Shown here: positions 1 through 7,673 of the stretch, in pieces
Numbering within the stretch: the stretch's first letter is position 1
Layout of the letters: each line of letters begins with the position of its first letter
Origin: CAVYXK01 sp963708245
Lineage (GTDB): Bacteria; Pseudomonadota; Alphaproteobacteria; Acetobacterales; Acetobacteraceae
Reading direction: 5' to 3'
DNA: 64,000 nt
Assembly: GCA_963708245.1 (NCBI GenBank)
Contig: OY970201.1
Coordinates: 1,178,001 to 1,242,000, forward strand
The notes under the pieces: generated by a model
The model's input: only the letters and a program-made list of their open reading frames with translations
The model's database searches: none
What the model was told of the DNA's origin: nothing
Position numbers and translations under genes: made by a program

Positions 1-1123
1 TTGCCATGGCCTGCTCCGGCTCCCGCACGTCTCCGGCCAACACGGAACGGAGACGATGCAATGCCTGATCGCGGTCTTCGGTACCTGTGAGCCCTGCCTC
101 GGATTGGATGAAATCGATAACGGGACGCAGCAGGCTGTCGGTGTCGAAGGGTGAACCGTTGATCTCCACAAGGGCGGCGTCCGCCGGCAGTTTCTCGTTG
201 AGGAACTGTGTCACCAGGCGCGATTTGCCGATTCCGGCTTCGCCAACGATGAGGGCGACACGCCCCTGACCCTGCTCCGCCTGGCGCCAAAGTGTGCGCA
301 GCGCGTCGAGTTCGGCTTCGCGGCCCTGCAACGGCGTAAGCTCGCTGCCGCCCAGGCGGCGCGAACCGCTGCCGCGCGACATCCGTTCCTGCACGATGCG
401 CCAGGGCTGTTGCGTCTGGGCAAAGCCCTTGAGTTGGATGGGCGTCAACCGCTCGCAATCGAAGCGGCGGCGGATGCGGCTGTGGGTCTGTTCGGCGACG
501 ACGATGCCGTTTGGCGCTGCCAGCGATTGCAGCCGTGCCGCGAGGTTGGGCGTGGAGCCGAGCACGCCCAGGCTTTCAGTCTCGCCGCCGGCGACGAGGT
601 CGCCCACGATGACGACGCCGGTCGCCAGGCCGATGCGGACGTGGACTGGCTCTCCGTCCGGGGTCGTGAGCTCGACCATGCCGCGAACGATATCCATCGC
701 TGCGCGGGCGGCCCGTTCGGAGTCGTTCTCGTTGGCGATCGGATAGCAGAAATAGGCAAGGATGCCGTCGCCGACGAAGCGCGCGATCTTGCCGCCGTAG
801 CGTGCGATGGCGGTACCGCAGCGGTCGCGGTAGTGAGCGATGAAATGCATCAGGTCTTCGACATCCAGGCGCTCGCCCATTGCCGCGGAGCCGGCGAGGT
901 CGACGAACATGACGGTGAGGGGACGGCGTTCGACTGGCGCAGTGGGTTGTGGTGGCGGCTTGGCTGCGATGGCGGCGAGGAAGCGCTTGCGGTCGCCCAT
1001 GGTGAGGCCGAGCTCGCGGAGGTCGGAGTCGGTCAGGTGGCTGAGTTGATCGGCCGTGATTCCTTCGGCTTCGAAGGCGGGGATGTATCGCCCCAGGCCG
1101 TTTGATCTGAGCCAATCCTCCAT
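1..1123 (-). CDS. SAM-domain class III adenylate/guanylate cyclase with AAA ATPase module (3' end outside window)
   Basis: The minus frame from ATG at 1123 stays open to the window edge, so only about 374 residues are visible. The N-terminus (residues ~1-60, starting MEDWLRSNGLGRY) looks like a SAM domain. It is followed by a class III cyclase domain with both metal aspartates (VMFVDLAGS and FVGDGILAYF) and the transition-state Asn/Arg (PNLAARLQ). Next comes an ATPase start with a Walker A (VGEAGIGKSRLV). This SAM-cyclase-AAA(-TPR) order is a known signalling architecture; the product (cAMP or cGMP) cannot be told from what is visible. No strong Shine-Dalgarno sequence is seen before ATG 1123, and an in-frame GTG lies directly upstream. 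The catalytic residues are intact, so the enzyme is probably active. Confidence 0.88.
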   Translation of the reverse strand, partial: MEDWLRSNGLGRYIPAFEAEGITADQLSHLTDSDLRELGLTMGDRKRFLAAIAAKPPPQPTAPVERRPLTVMFVDLAGSAAMGERLDVEDLMHFIAHYRDRCGTAIARYGGKIARFVGDGILAYFCYPIANENDSERAARAAMDIVRGMVELTTPDGEPVHVRIGLATGVVIVGDLVAGGETESLGVLGSTPNLAARLQSLAAPNGIVVAEQTHSRIRRRFDCERLTPIQLKGFAQTQQPWRIVQERMSRGSGSRRLGGSELTPLQGREAELDALRTLWRQAEQGQGRVALIVGEAGIGKSRLVTQFLNEKLPADAALVEINGSPFDTDSLLRPVIDFIQSEAGLTGTEDRDQALHRLRSVLAGDVREPEQAMA

Positions 1124-1294
1124 CACGAGGTCCCGGCGGCTGCAACTGGAGGTATCTCACACGATGCACCCGTGCACTAGAGCCGCGATCTCCGGAAGCT
1201 GTTGGCGCAGTCGTGCTGATGGTGCGGGCAACGGCGATGTGACCGATCCATTTCTGAGATACGACGCCTGCTTTGACGAAAGGCTGTAAAATTA

Positions 1295-1340
1295 GAAACG
1301 GGTGCGTCAACCACCGTGCAGGTGGTTGTTGCGCGTTTAT
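1295..1340. other. Stem-loop in the leader of the small ORF at 1379
   Basis: CAACCACC at 1308-1315 and GGTGGTTG at 1321-1328 are perfect 8-bp arms around the loop GTGCA, with weaker flanking complementarity (AAACG / CGTTT). It lies between the divergent cyclase gene and the small ORF at 1379. No U-tract follows, so an operator or leader hairpin is as likely as a terminator. Confidence 0.4.
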
Positions 1341-1378
1341 CGTCGGTGGATCAGATTAGGGGGAGCGGGAGGTTGCCG

Positions 1379-1690
1379 ATGAACAAGACAGTCGCGGTTC
1401 TGATCGCCGGTGAATTGTATCTGCTGACCGTGCCGGCCCAGCCGGTGCAGGCGGATGTTCCGGAGCTCGCGGATGTGAAAGCGCTGCTGGCCCAGCATAG
1501 CGATGAGGCGAGTGGCATCTGTGGGGCAGTGTGCGTGGATTTCAGCGCGCAGGGGTCATTCAAGGTAGCGGATGACGGGGGAAACGACGTTCGTTACGAC
1601 GTCACGGCGGCAGTTCGGAAGGCAACGCAGTCGAGCGGCGCAGCAACTGCTCACCGGCGCGGAAAGGACCCAACCAAGAGCAAGCCGTGA
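1379..1690 (+). CDS. Small putative exported protein, function unknown
   Basis: The reading frame opens at 1316, but ATG 1379 is preferred. It has a good Shine-Dalgarno (GGGAGG, 6-7 nt upstream), and the protein then begins with a basic residue and a hydrophobic stretch ending PVQADV that looks like a cleavable signal peptide (residues ~1-25). The mature part is about 78 residues with two close cysteines (GICGAVCVDF) and a basic, low-complexity tail (HRRGKDPTKSKP). I recognise no family. It is monocistronic and divergent from the cyclase gene. Translation signals and amino-acid composition make it plausible, but it remains a hypothetical gene. Confidence 0.5.
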   Translation: MNKTVAVLIAGELYLLTVPAQPVQADVPELADVKALLAQHSDEASGICGAVCVDFSAQGSFKVADDGGNDVRYDVTAAVRKATQSSGAATAHRRGKDPTKSKP

Positions 1691-1796
1691 GGGTGGAACC
1701 TGAACCTAGCGCAGCGGCCGCCGGCCTGCGGTCCTCTGCAGGCGAAGGATGACGGACATCAGATCACCAGATACAGGGCCGGATCCATCGTTCGGC

Positions 1797-3650
1797 TCAG
1801 GGCGATGTCGGCGGGCACTCGGCCGGTGACGGTGGCACGTACTGTCGAATCGATATCGACGACGCTCCGAACAGGTTGGCATTCGCCTGAACCCATTGCA
1901 CCTTTTGCCAGAGCGTGTTGCTTGAGGTCTGCGTTCCGACGAGCTTATTGATCACGTCCACGCCCTGGTCGCTGATGTTGTTGCCATCGGTTGTCGGCAC
2001 AACAAGGCAAATCGAATCCACGCCAGCCTGATAGAGGGCCAACAGGGTGTAAGTCTCGGCAATGTCCTCTTCCGGAGAGGCCGCGGCAAGGAAGCTCGGA
2101 AATGAGCTGTACAAAGTCATCGCCTGGTTGGATACAGTGTTGTCCGGCCAAGTCTGAATTCCGTGTGGTTTGGCCGTCGAGAAGGCGTTGCTGAAGAGTG
2201 TCTGGGCACCGGTGGTGACAGAATTGGTGCTATAATCCCAGATTCCACTCGGCTCCCATGGGGGATTGAAGACCGTCTTGTCTGCTTCGTAACCCGACCA
2301 GCTGAATGTCGGGAAGCTGCCTCCGACAAGCGGATAACAGGGTGAGGGGGCGTTCGGCCCGCAACCGCTGGACAGGCCCGAGTTGCTCTGTGTATAGATT
2401 CCCGACGCAGTATTCCAATAATGTGCGATTTCGTGGGCGAGCAGATCGTAAACGGCCAGATCCCCATCGCTCATGACGGCGCTGGAATCCAGCACCGCCG
2501 GTGCGAAATGCGGCATGGTAGTCAGATCGACTGTGGTTCCTCCACCAGGGGCCCAGAGCAACTGCAGCAGCTTGGCTGTCTCCAGCTGCGATACCGACAA
2601 AGAGCTTGAGTCATCCGAGAAGGCCAGCTGCGAAAGGCCGATATAGAGGGTTTTGTAGTCTGCGCTCCATGCGCTCCAGCCCATGCTCTCGTTTGTGTCG
2701 ACGGCAGCCGTGGATGATGGCCCAATGATAAAGACCCGCACTTCCTTGTTCTGGAAGGTTACCAAAGTGTTGGACTGATCTGTCCCGGTTAGGTTCTGCG
2801 ATAGGGTGACGGTAGGGGACGGACCAGGTGGGGTCGCAATCGAGATGACCGAGGTTCCGCTCGGTATATTGGCACCAGATACAAGCTGTCCGACGGATAT
2901 TCCGGTGACAGAAGAAAGCGTCAGGATGTTTGCACCAGCAAGGGTGTTGTAATTGGTCTGTTTGGTCGTAGGGGGGCTTGCAGCTCCAAAGGATATTGTC
3001 GTCCATCCCGCAACGTTTGCTAAGACATTCCGCGACAGGATCACCGTGTTGCCCTGGATTGAGGCGATGACCGTGAGGGGGGCAATTTCAATCCCTGTTA
3101 CCGTCTCTCCGACGGAGAGATCGGTTGTATTCTGCAGATGAAGGATATTGCTGCAACAATATGTCGGACCGGTCGTATAGAAGCTTACTTTGCCGCTGTT
3201 GAAGCCAACCCAGGTATTCGCCGGGACGCTGTCGGAGATCGGTTGGTTCAGCGTGACCCCGTTCCCGTTCACGGAGTTGACGATGGTTCCGTTAGCTCCA
3301 GTTATGCCGTCTATTGATACGGTCGCCCCCACAAGAACACCGCTGATATCGGGGAATGTCAGCGTGGTGCTGTTTGCTGCGGCAGCCACGGAGGTTTTCA
3401 GGTAAAGCGCCGGGCTGTTCATCAGGGCCTGGATCTCGGGCGCCGCGTTCGTCACCACTTTGCTGAATTGACCAAGGATTGCCGAAAGGGGTGTTCCGCT
3501 GCAGCGCTGTCCCTGAGGCAGCTCGCTGTGGATCGGCGACTGGAAGGCCTGGACGCAGATCGTATAGGCCCATGCGGTGGGCGGCAGAGTCCTAACGCCG
3601 AAGAGGATCAATGAAATGACGCCGATCAGTTTCCGCACTGCATCCCCCAA
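1797..3650 (-). CDS. Secreted protein with HExxH metallopeptidase-like motif and beta-repeat domain
   Basis: 617 residues. An N-terminal signal peptide (hydrophobic core VISLILFGV, likely cleavage after TAWA) implies export. Residues ~90-300 contain at least three diverged repeats of the pattern L-x-L...SVG-x-x-V-x-G...I-x-SI...V-x-LS, suggesting a beta-rich adhesion-like region. The C-terminal half carries HEIAH at residues 406-410, inside LLAHEIAHYWN, and a downstream acidic segment EEDIAETY with Glu at ~532. This H-E-x-x-H plus distal E layout resembles the zinc site of gluzincin-type putative metallopeptidases. Cysteines occur in pairs (TYCCSN, SSGCGPNAPSPCYP), consistent with disulfides outside the cytoplasm. 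The gene is divergent from ycaO with a 167-bp gap. Peptidase activity is inferred from the motif only. Confidence 0.75.
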   Translation of the reverse strand: MGDAVRKLIGVISLILFGVRTLPPTAWAYTICVQAFQSPIHSELPQGQRCSGTPLSAILGQFSKVVTNAAPEIQALMNSPALYLKTSVAAAANSTTLTFPDISGVLVGATVSIDGITGANGTIVNSVNGNGVTLNQPISDSVPANTWVGFNSGKVSFYTTGPTYCCSNILHLQNTTDLSVGETVTGIEIAPLTVIASIQGNTVILSRNVLANVAGWTTISFGAASPPTTKQTNYNTLAGANILTLSSVTGISVGQLVSGANIPSGTSVISIATPPGPSPTVTLSQNLTGTDQSNTLVTFQNKEVRVFIIGPSSTAAVDTNESMGWSAWSADYKTLYIGLSQLAFSDDSSSLSVSQLETAKLLQLLWAPGGGTTVDLTTMPHFAPAVLDSSAVMSDGDLAVYDLLAHEIAHYWNTASGIYTQSNSGLSSGCGPNAPSPCYPLVGGSFPTFSWSGYEADKTVFNPPWEPSGIWDYSTNSVTTGAQTLFSNAFSTAKPHGIQTWPDNTVSNQAMTLYSSFPSFLAAASPEEDIAETYTLLALYQAGVDSICLVVPTTDGNNISDQGVDVINKLVGTQTSSNTLWQKVQWVQANANLFGASSISIRQYVPPSPAECPPTSP

Positions 3651-3817
3651 GGCAATTTCGATTAATCGTAGCTCTGTGGAAGGGCTGCGATCAAGTCACT
3701 TTTCCTCTTTACAGACGCATGGCCGGCAAATACAGAGCGGTTCGCCACCGGGCCGTTGGGCCGCCGGGTTATTTTGACACGAATTTGCCCTTCCGATTCC
3801 GATGAGAGCGGGCCAAG

Positions 3818-5089
3818 TTGATTGTCCCTGTTTGCACCGGACCCAATGAGGACTCGACGCGGCTTTGGACCTTGCAGTCCCCGGTCCACAAGGCGGTTCG
3901 TGCCGGCACTCATCGCGCCTGCTTCCCGGAACAAACTCTGTCCCGTGCCAGACCTTGGCTCTCACCTATCGGCATCACGCGCATTGCCGACCTCACGGGT
4001 CTCGATCACATCGGCGTTCCGGTCGCAATCGCTGTTCGGCCGAATTCGCGGTCGGTTTCTGTCGCGCAGGGCAAGGGCCAGACTAGGGAGCTTGCGCTTG
4101 TATCGGCGGTGATGGAGGCTTTGGAAACGTGGCACGGCGAACAGCTTGGGGGCCGCATCAGGTTTGATTCATATCAAAAGATGACGCTCGCGGTGCGTCC
4201 CGCCGATCGGGCTGACCTCTGCCGCACCGCCCGCCGTCTCCCGGACGACGCTCCGATCGGCTGGATCGAGGGGATCGACCTCCACGACCAAACGCCCATC
4301 TGGGTGCCAGCGGAACTGATCCACACAGACTACACGATCCCTCCCATGCCGGGATCGGGCTTCTTCCTGGCGTCCACCAACGGCTTGGCCTCCGGCAACC
4401 ACATATTGGAAGCGATCAGCGCGGCGGTCTGCGAGGTGGTAGAGCGGGACGCCGTCGCCCTATGGCACGCGCGCACCCCGCAGGACCGTGCCTCGTTTCA
4501 TTTAGACCTCTCCAGCATCGACGATCCGGGATGCCATGCGCTGCTCGACCGCTACGAAGCGGCGGCGATTTCCGTCCGCGTCTGGGACGTGACCAGCGAA
4601 ATCGGCATTCCCGCGTTCCTCTGCTGGATTCGCGAGGCGAACGCTGCGCTCGCTACGCTGAAGCACACGTTCGCCGGGGCGGGCTGTCATCCGGACCCGG
4701 CGGTGGCGCTGTCGCGCGCGCTGACGGAAGCGGCGCAGACCAGGCTGAACGTGATCGTCGGCGCGCGCGACGACTTGCCGGCGGAGTATGTGGTTCCGGC
4801 GGCCGCAGCGGTGGGGCCGGTGCTGATGGACGTGTTCGCCGCCTCGCATGAGCCGCGCCGGTTTGGCGACTCCGCCGGCTTCTTCTCGGCCGATCTCGCC
4901 GACGATGTCGCCTGGGAATTGGCGCGTTTGCGCCAGGCGGGTCTGACGCAGGCGATTATGGTGGACCTGACACATCCCGAGATTGGCATTCCCGTCGTGC
5001 GTATCGTCGTGCCAGGCCTGGAAGGCGACTGCCATCACCCGGCTTACGTGCCGGGCGCTCGGGCACGGGCCATCGGGGGTATGCGATGA
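3818..5089 (+). CDS. YcaO-domain protein (ATP-dependent peptide cyclodehydratase/thioamidation family)
   Basis: About 423 residues of YcaO type. Family proteins use ATP to activate peptide backbone amides for azoline or thioamide formation. The recognisable start of the fold is THRACFPEQTL...GITRIADLTGLDHIGVP. ATP-site motifs appear as SAVMEALETWHGE and CEVVERDAVALWHA. No C-terminal proline-rich PxP tail is present; it ends ARARAIGGMR. There is no ATG in the N-terminal part, so TTG 3818 is taken as the start with limited confidence. The stop overlaps the ATG of a tfuA fragment as ATGA, the usual coupling in YcaO-TfuA pairs. TfuA partners are linked to thioamide-forming YcaOs (thioviridamide-like peptides, McrA), so thioamidation is the best guess. 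No precursor peptide is obvious nearby. Confidence 0.88.
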   Translation: MIVPVCTGPNEDSTRLWTLQSPVHKAVRAGTHRACFPEQTLSRARPWLSPIGITRIADLTGLDHIGVPVAIAVRPNSRSVSVAQGKGQTRELALVSAVMEALETWHGEQLGGRIRFDSYQKMTLAVRPADRADLCRTARRLPDDAPIGWIEGIDLHDQTPIWVPAELIHTDYTIPPMPGSGFFLASTNGLASGNHILEAISAAVCEVVERDAVALWHARTPQDRASFHLDLSSIDDPGCHALLDRYEAAAISVRVWDVTSEIGIPAFLCWIREANAALATLKHTFAGAGCHPDPAVALSRALTEAAQTRLNVIVGARDDLPAEYVVPAAAAVGPVLMDVFAASHEPRRFGDSAGFFSADLADDVAWELARLRQAGLTQAIMVDLTHPEIGIPVVRIVVPGLEGDCHHPAYVPGARARAIGGMR

Positions 5090-5175
5090 CAGTGTGCATC
5101 TTCGCCGGCCCATCGCTGTCGCGCGTGCCGCGCGAGGCGACCGAGGGCTTCGAGATGCGCGGGCCGGCGCGGCAG
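5086..5175 (+). pseudogene. 5' fragment of a tfuA copy
   Basis: The first ~30 codons match the intact tfuA at 6091 (MTVCIFAGPSLSRV versus MSVCIFAGPSLSRI, then EGFEMR and PARQ), after which the similarity ends at about 5175. The ATG overlaps the ycaO stop exactly as in the intact pair. The repeat reaches upstream: 5038-5175 and 6043-6177 correspond over about 135 bp, with the ATG at the same distance from the left end and one codon of length difference. The copies differ visibly, so the duplication is not recent. The frame remains open to 5409 but reads into sequence antisense to the antitoxin gene and is not expected to be functional. Confidence 0.8.
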
Positions 5176-5299
5176 ACGGTCCCGCTTTCAGGTGCGCCGG
5201 GTTTTCCGGCTTACGATCAGGGACATTGCCGATCCCGGCTGCGACGCACCGGTCTCTCCAGTGCGGGTACGCGCCGGGCGCTACTCTCCACCACCGGGC

Positions 5300-5623
5300 T
5301 CACGGCGAGAGCTCGATCGGCGCAGCGGAAGGGCGCGGGTGGACATCGACCGAGACTTCGACTTCCTGCCCAAGCCTCGAAAGGATCGTCATCAACCGGT
5401 CGATCGTGAAGCGTCCCAGATTGGCTTTGCGAATGCGGGAGAAGTCGGCTGCAGCTACGCCGGTCATTTCTTCAGCGGCCCGCACGGTCAACTTCCGATC
5501 ATCAAGCACGCCAATGATTTTCGCAGCGAGCAGTGCGCGCAGTTGTTCCCGACCGGCACCGGGCAGCCCGAGATCGCGGAACACGTTGCCGCTGCCCCGG
5601 ATGATCTCATTTTCGTCGCTCAT
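5300..5623 (-). CDS. XRE-family antitoxin of a HigBA-type module
   Basis: 107 residues with a helix-turn-helix core (VRAAEEMTGVAAADFSRIRKANLGRFTIDRLM), typical of Cro/XRE antitoxins that follow Gp49/HigB-like toxins. The ATG at 5623 overlaps the toxin stop, so the order is toxin first and antitoxin second, the HigBA arrangement. It would neutralise the toxin by binding and repress the operon through its HTH; a candidate palindromic operator lies before the toxin gene at 5977-5992. The module sits between ycaO and tfuA and runs against their direction. Confidence 0.85.
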   Translation of the reverse strand: MSDENEIIRGSGNVFRDLGLPGAGREQLRALLAAKIIGVLDDRKLTVRAAEEMTGVAAADFSRIRKANLGRFTIDRLMTILSRLGQEVEVSVDVHPRPSAAPIELSP

Positions 5624-5964
5624 TTCAGCATCTCCCTTACCCGCTTCAAACGCTCATGGATCAATTCGATTTCCTGCTTCGGCGTCTTGATCCCAGACTT
5701 TGATTTCTTCTGAAACGCATGGATCACCCAAATGTCGTTGTCGATTTGCAGTGCACAGACAACCCGGAAAGCATCCCCGCGATGCCGCAGAGCCATCTCC
5801 ATCACCCCTGTACCGAAGCCCTTGAGCGGCTTGGCGATGCCAGGCATCTGGGCTTCAGCCAGGATGGTGAGCGCCCGGGCCATCTCAATTTGCGCCCCCC
5901 GCGGGAAGTCCTCGAAGTCCTTCCTGGCCCCTTTGAGCCAGCTTATAGGGCGGGTATCTCGCAT
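5620..5964 (-). CDS. HigB/RelE-like toxin (phage Gp49-like family)
   Basis: 114 residues. The core pattern, with WLKGARKDFEDFP near the N-terminus, then KPLKGFG, MEMALRHRGDAFRVVCAL, WVIHAFQKKSKSGIKTP and a terminal helix, is that of the Gp49/HigB-like branch of the RelE superfamily (DUF891). These toxins are ribosome-dependent mRNA interferases. The protein is full length and ends four bases into the antitoxin gene. ATG 5964 is the start; a palindrome 13 bp upstream probably binds the antitoxin. I see no inactivating change. Confidence 0.85.
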   Translation of the reverse strand: MRDTRPISWLKGARKDFEDFPRGAQIEMARALTILAEAQMPGIAKPLKGFGTGVMEMALRHRGDAFRVVCALQIDNDIWVIHAFQKKSKSGIKTPKQEIELIHERLKRVREMLK

Positions 5965-5976
5965 TTCCAGGGTATG

Positions 5977-5992
5977 TTGTCAAATATGACAA
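5977..5992. promoter_or_regulatory. Palindromic operator candidate of the HigBA-type module
   Basis: TTGTCA-AATA-TGACAA is a perfect inverted repeat with 6-bp arms, 13 bp upstream of the toxin start (5964). Its position and size fit an autoregulatory XRE antitoxin operator. The AT-rich sequence contrasts with the surrounding GC-rich DNA. Confidence 0.55.
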
Positions 5993-6002
5993 TAAATCCA
6001 CT

Positions 6003-6036
6003 CCCACCTTCCCTCGCGGGTTGGGGAAGGCGAACG
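6003..6036. repeat. Degenerate copy of the dispersed palindromic repeat
   Basis: CCCACCTTCCC-TCGCGGG-TTGGGGAAGGCG resembles the CACCTCTCC...GGAGAGGTCGG palindrome found at 29777, 46256 and 54973. It lies at the junction between the TA module and the ycaO 3' relic, so it may have served as a recombination site. Confidence 0.4.
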
Positions 6037-6040
6037 CCCC

Positions 6041-6094
6041 CGCCCGGCTTATATGCCGGGCGCTCGGGCAAGGGCAGTGGGGGGCGTGGCATGA
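6041..6094 (+). pseudogene. 3' fragment of a second ycaO copy
   Basis: Read in frame up to TGA at 6092, this segment encodes RPAYMPGARARAVGGVA. It matches the last residues of the intact YcaO (HPAYVPGARARAIGGMR). Its stop overlaps the tfuA ATG as ATGA, like the intact copy. Together with the tfuA 5' fragment at 5086 it indicates a former tandem ycaO-tfuA duplication whose middle was replaced by the HigBA-type module. Confidence 0.7.
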
Positions 6095-6822
6095 GTGTGT
6101 GCATCTTTGCCGGCCCCTCGCTGTCGCGCATCTCGCCGGAGGCCGAGGGGTTCGAGATGCGCAGGCCGGCCCGGCAGGGCGACGTGTATCGCGCGGCGCG
6201 GGCCGGGTTCGCGATCATCGGTCTGGTGGATGGGTATTTCGAGGCGGTCCCCTCGGTCTGGCACAAGGAAATCCTGTGGGCGCTGTCGCACGGCATCCAT
6301 GTGTATGGCAGCGCCAGTATCGGTGCGTTGCGCGCCGTCGAACTGGCGCCGTTCGGGATGCGGGGCATCGGGCGCGTGTTCGAGGCGTTCCGCGACGGCG
6401 TCCTGCGGGATGACGACGAGGTCGCCCTGCTGCACGGCCCAGCCGAGGCGGGCTATCCGCCGGTCACCGAGGCGATGGTCAACGTCCGCGCGACACTGGA
6501 CCGCGCGACGGCGGAAGCCGTGATCAGTCGCGAGGCCGCCGATGTTGTGGCCGGAGTATCCAAGGCGCTCTTCTACAAGGAACGGGTCTATTCCGCGATC
6601 CTGGCGGCTGCGGCCGACCGTGGGCTGTCGCCGGAGGTGCTGGCGCGCCTGACGGCGTGGCTGCCGCTTGGCCGGATCGATCAGAAAAAGATCGATGCGC
6701 TAGAGATGCTCGCGGCAATCCGCACTCATGTCGCCGGAGGGGTGAGCCCCTTTGTGCCCGAATTCGAGTTGCACCCCACTGCGATGTGGGAATCGGCGCG
6801 CGAGAAGATCGAGCGAGCATGA
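6091..6822 (+). CDS. TfuA-like protein, partner of YcaO
   Basis: 243 residues, complete. The protein begins MSVCIFAGPSLSR and continues with the TfuA core (FAIIGLVDGYFE, VWHKEILWALSHGIHVYGSASIGALRAVEL as two adjacent stretches, then MRGIGRVFEAF). TfuA proteins accompany YcaO enzymes in thioamide biosynthesis, where they are thought to help sulfur delivery from a thiocarboxylated donor; that role is family knowledge, not visible here. The open frame reaches far upstream (5719), but ATG 6091 is the start because it is the family start and overlaps the ycaO-relic stop. Because the HigBA-type module now separates it from the intact ycaO, translational coupling with its partner has been lost and its transcription may depend on new signals. 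Confidence 0.87.
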   Translation: MSVCIFAGPSLSRISPEAEGFEMRRPARQGDVYRAARAGFAIIGLVDGYFEAVPSVWHKEILWALSHGIHVYGSASIGALRAVELAPFGMRGIGRVFEAFRDGVLRDDDEVALLHGPAEAGYPPVTEAMVNVRATLDRATAEAVISREAADVVAGVSKALFYKERVYSAILAAAADRGLSPEVLARLTAWLPLGRIDQKKIDALEMLAAIRTHVAGGVSPFVPEFELHPTAMWESAREKIERA

Positions 6823-6907
6823 CGGAACGAAAGATGGCGAATAGACCTGCTGTGTCCGAAGCCCGCAACTCCATTGCAAGGCCCTGGGCACAGCAGGCCC
6901 GACCAAA

Positions 6908-7195
6908 TCACAGATGCCGTTCCCAGTCTTGTCGCCCGTGCAGGATGCGAACAATCAGCACTCCGCTGTTGTCTACCAAATAGACAATCATGTGCGACTG
7001 ATAGGGGTGCAGTCGAACCGGCGGATTGAATTCAATGCGTTCTCGGGCCATGCGCGGATTGTCCGCAATCAGGTCCAGCGTCGCAGCCAGTCCTGCATGG
7101 TAACGTTCGGCCTGCGATTGTTCGAATTCCCGGCACCCCCAAAGGTAGATGTCGATGATGTCCTGATCGGCTTGCCGCGTTGTCCTATAGGGCAT
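6908..7195 (-). CDS. parE: ParE/RelE-family toxin
   Basis: 95 residues in ParE/RelE form: start MPYRTTRQADQDIIDIYLWG, middle LDLIADNPRMARER, then VRLHPYQSHMIVYLV and the end VRILHGRQDWERHL. ParE proteins poison DNA gyrase; RelE-like relatives cut mRNA, and sequence alone favours ParE. The start ATG (7195) lies inside the end of parD with an 11-nt overlap, so the two are co-translated. It is convergent with tfuA; only 85 bp separate their 3' ends. Confidence 0.88.
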   Translation of the reverse strand: MPYRTTRQADQDIIDIYLWGCREFEQSQAERYHAGLAATLDLIADNPRMARERIEFNPPVRLHPYQSHMIVYLVDNSGVLIVRILHGRQDWERHL

Positions 7196-7442
7196 GATCC
7201 CGATTGACGCCCGCCCGTCTTCGGGCGAGTTTCAGAACATCGTCGATTGACCGCGGGCTGATCCCGCTTTCCATTCCTTCGGTGATGAGCTTTTGCAGCT
7301 CTGCCAACTCGCCCACCCGTTCCTGATCGCGTCGGATCAGGTCGCGGACATAGTCGCTTGAATTGCTGTAGCGGCCGGTTCTGGCCTGCGCCTGGACCCA
7401 ATCCTTCATCGGCTCGGGCAGCGAAACATTCATGGTTGCCAT
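7185..7442 (-). CDS. parD: ParD-like ribbon-helix-helix antitoxin
   Basis: About 85 residues. It begins MATMNVSLPEPMKDWVQAQ and continues SSDYVRDLIRRDQER, the ribbon-helix-helix segment of ParD/CopG antitoxins, with an acidic C-terminal toxin-binding part. ATG 7442 is chosen over the longer frame (7487) because GGGAGA lies 6 nt upstream and the protein then starts at the beta-strand of the fold. It binds ParE and probably represses its own promoter, for which a candidate lies at 7460-7487. Confidence 0.86.
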   Translation of the reverse strand: MATMNVSLPEPMKDWVQAQARTGRYSNSSDYVRDLIRRDQERVGELAELQKLITEGMESGISPRSIDDVLKLARRRAGVNRDHAL

Positions 7443-7459
7443 GGCAGTCTCCCATGCCA

Positions 7460-7487
7460 TAGAGTAAAATTTGGCAAGCTTTGTCAA
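7460..7487 (-). promoter_or_regulatory. Candidate parDE promoter
   Basis: On the minus strand a consensus -35 box TTGACA (7487-7482) is followed by AT-rich DNA with poor -10 candidates (TACTCT, CTCTAT) at 15-17 bp spacing, just ahead of the parD start. The -10 is weak, so this is tentative. Confidence 0.4.
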
Positions 7488-7673
7488 CCAGACCCACCGG
7501 GTTCCGGGCCCAGGTCCGGGTGATGCTGCCCAACAGGCCAGCCATCTGGCGGCAACACGCCCGGTCGGCTTGACGGAAGGGCAAGCGGGCGACCATCTCC
7601 GTTCCGTGCCTGATCGCGCCGGTGGCCCAGGCGCGTGCCTGTCCCCTGGCCCTCGGAAGATGATCCACCTCTG

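Noticed and set aside
5086..5409. 107-residue ORF starting as TfuA
   Set aside because: Only the first 30 codons are TfuA; the rest is unrelated or antisense to the antitoxin gene, so it is listed as a fragment, not a gene.
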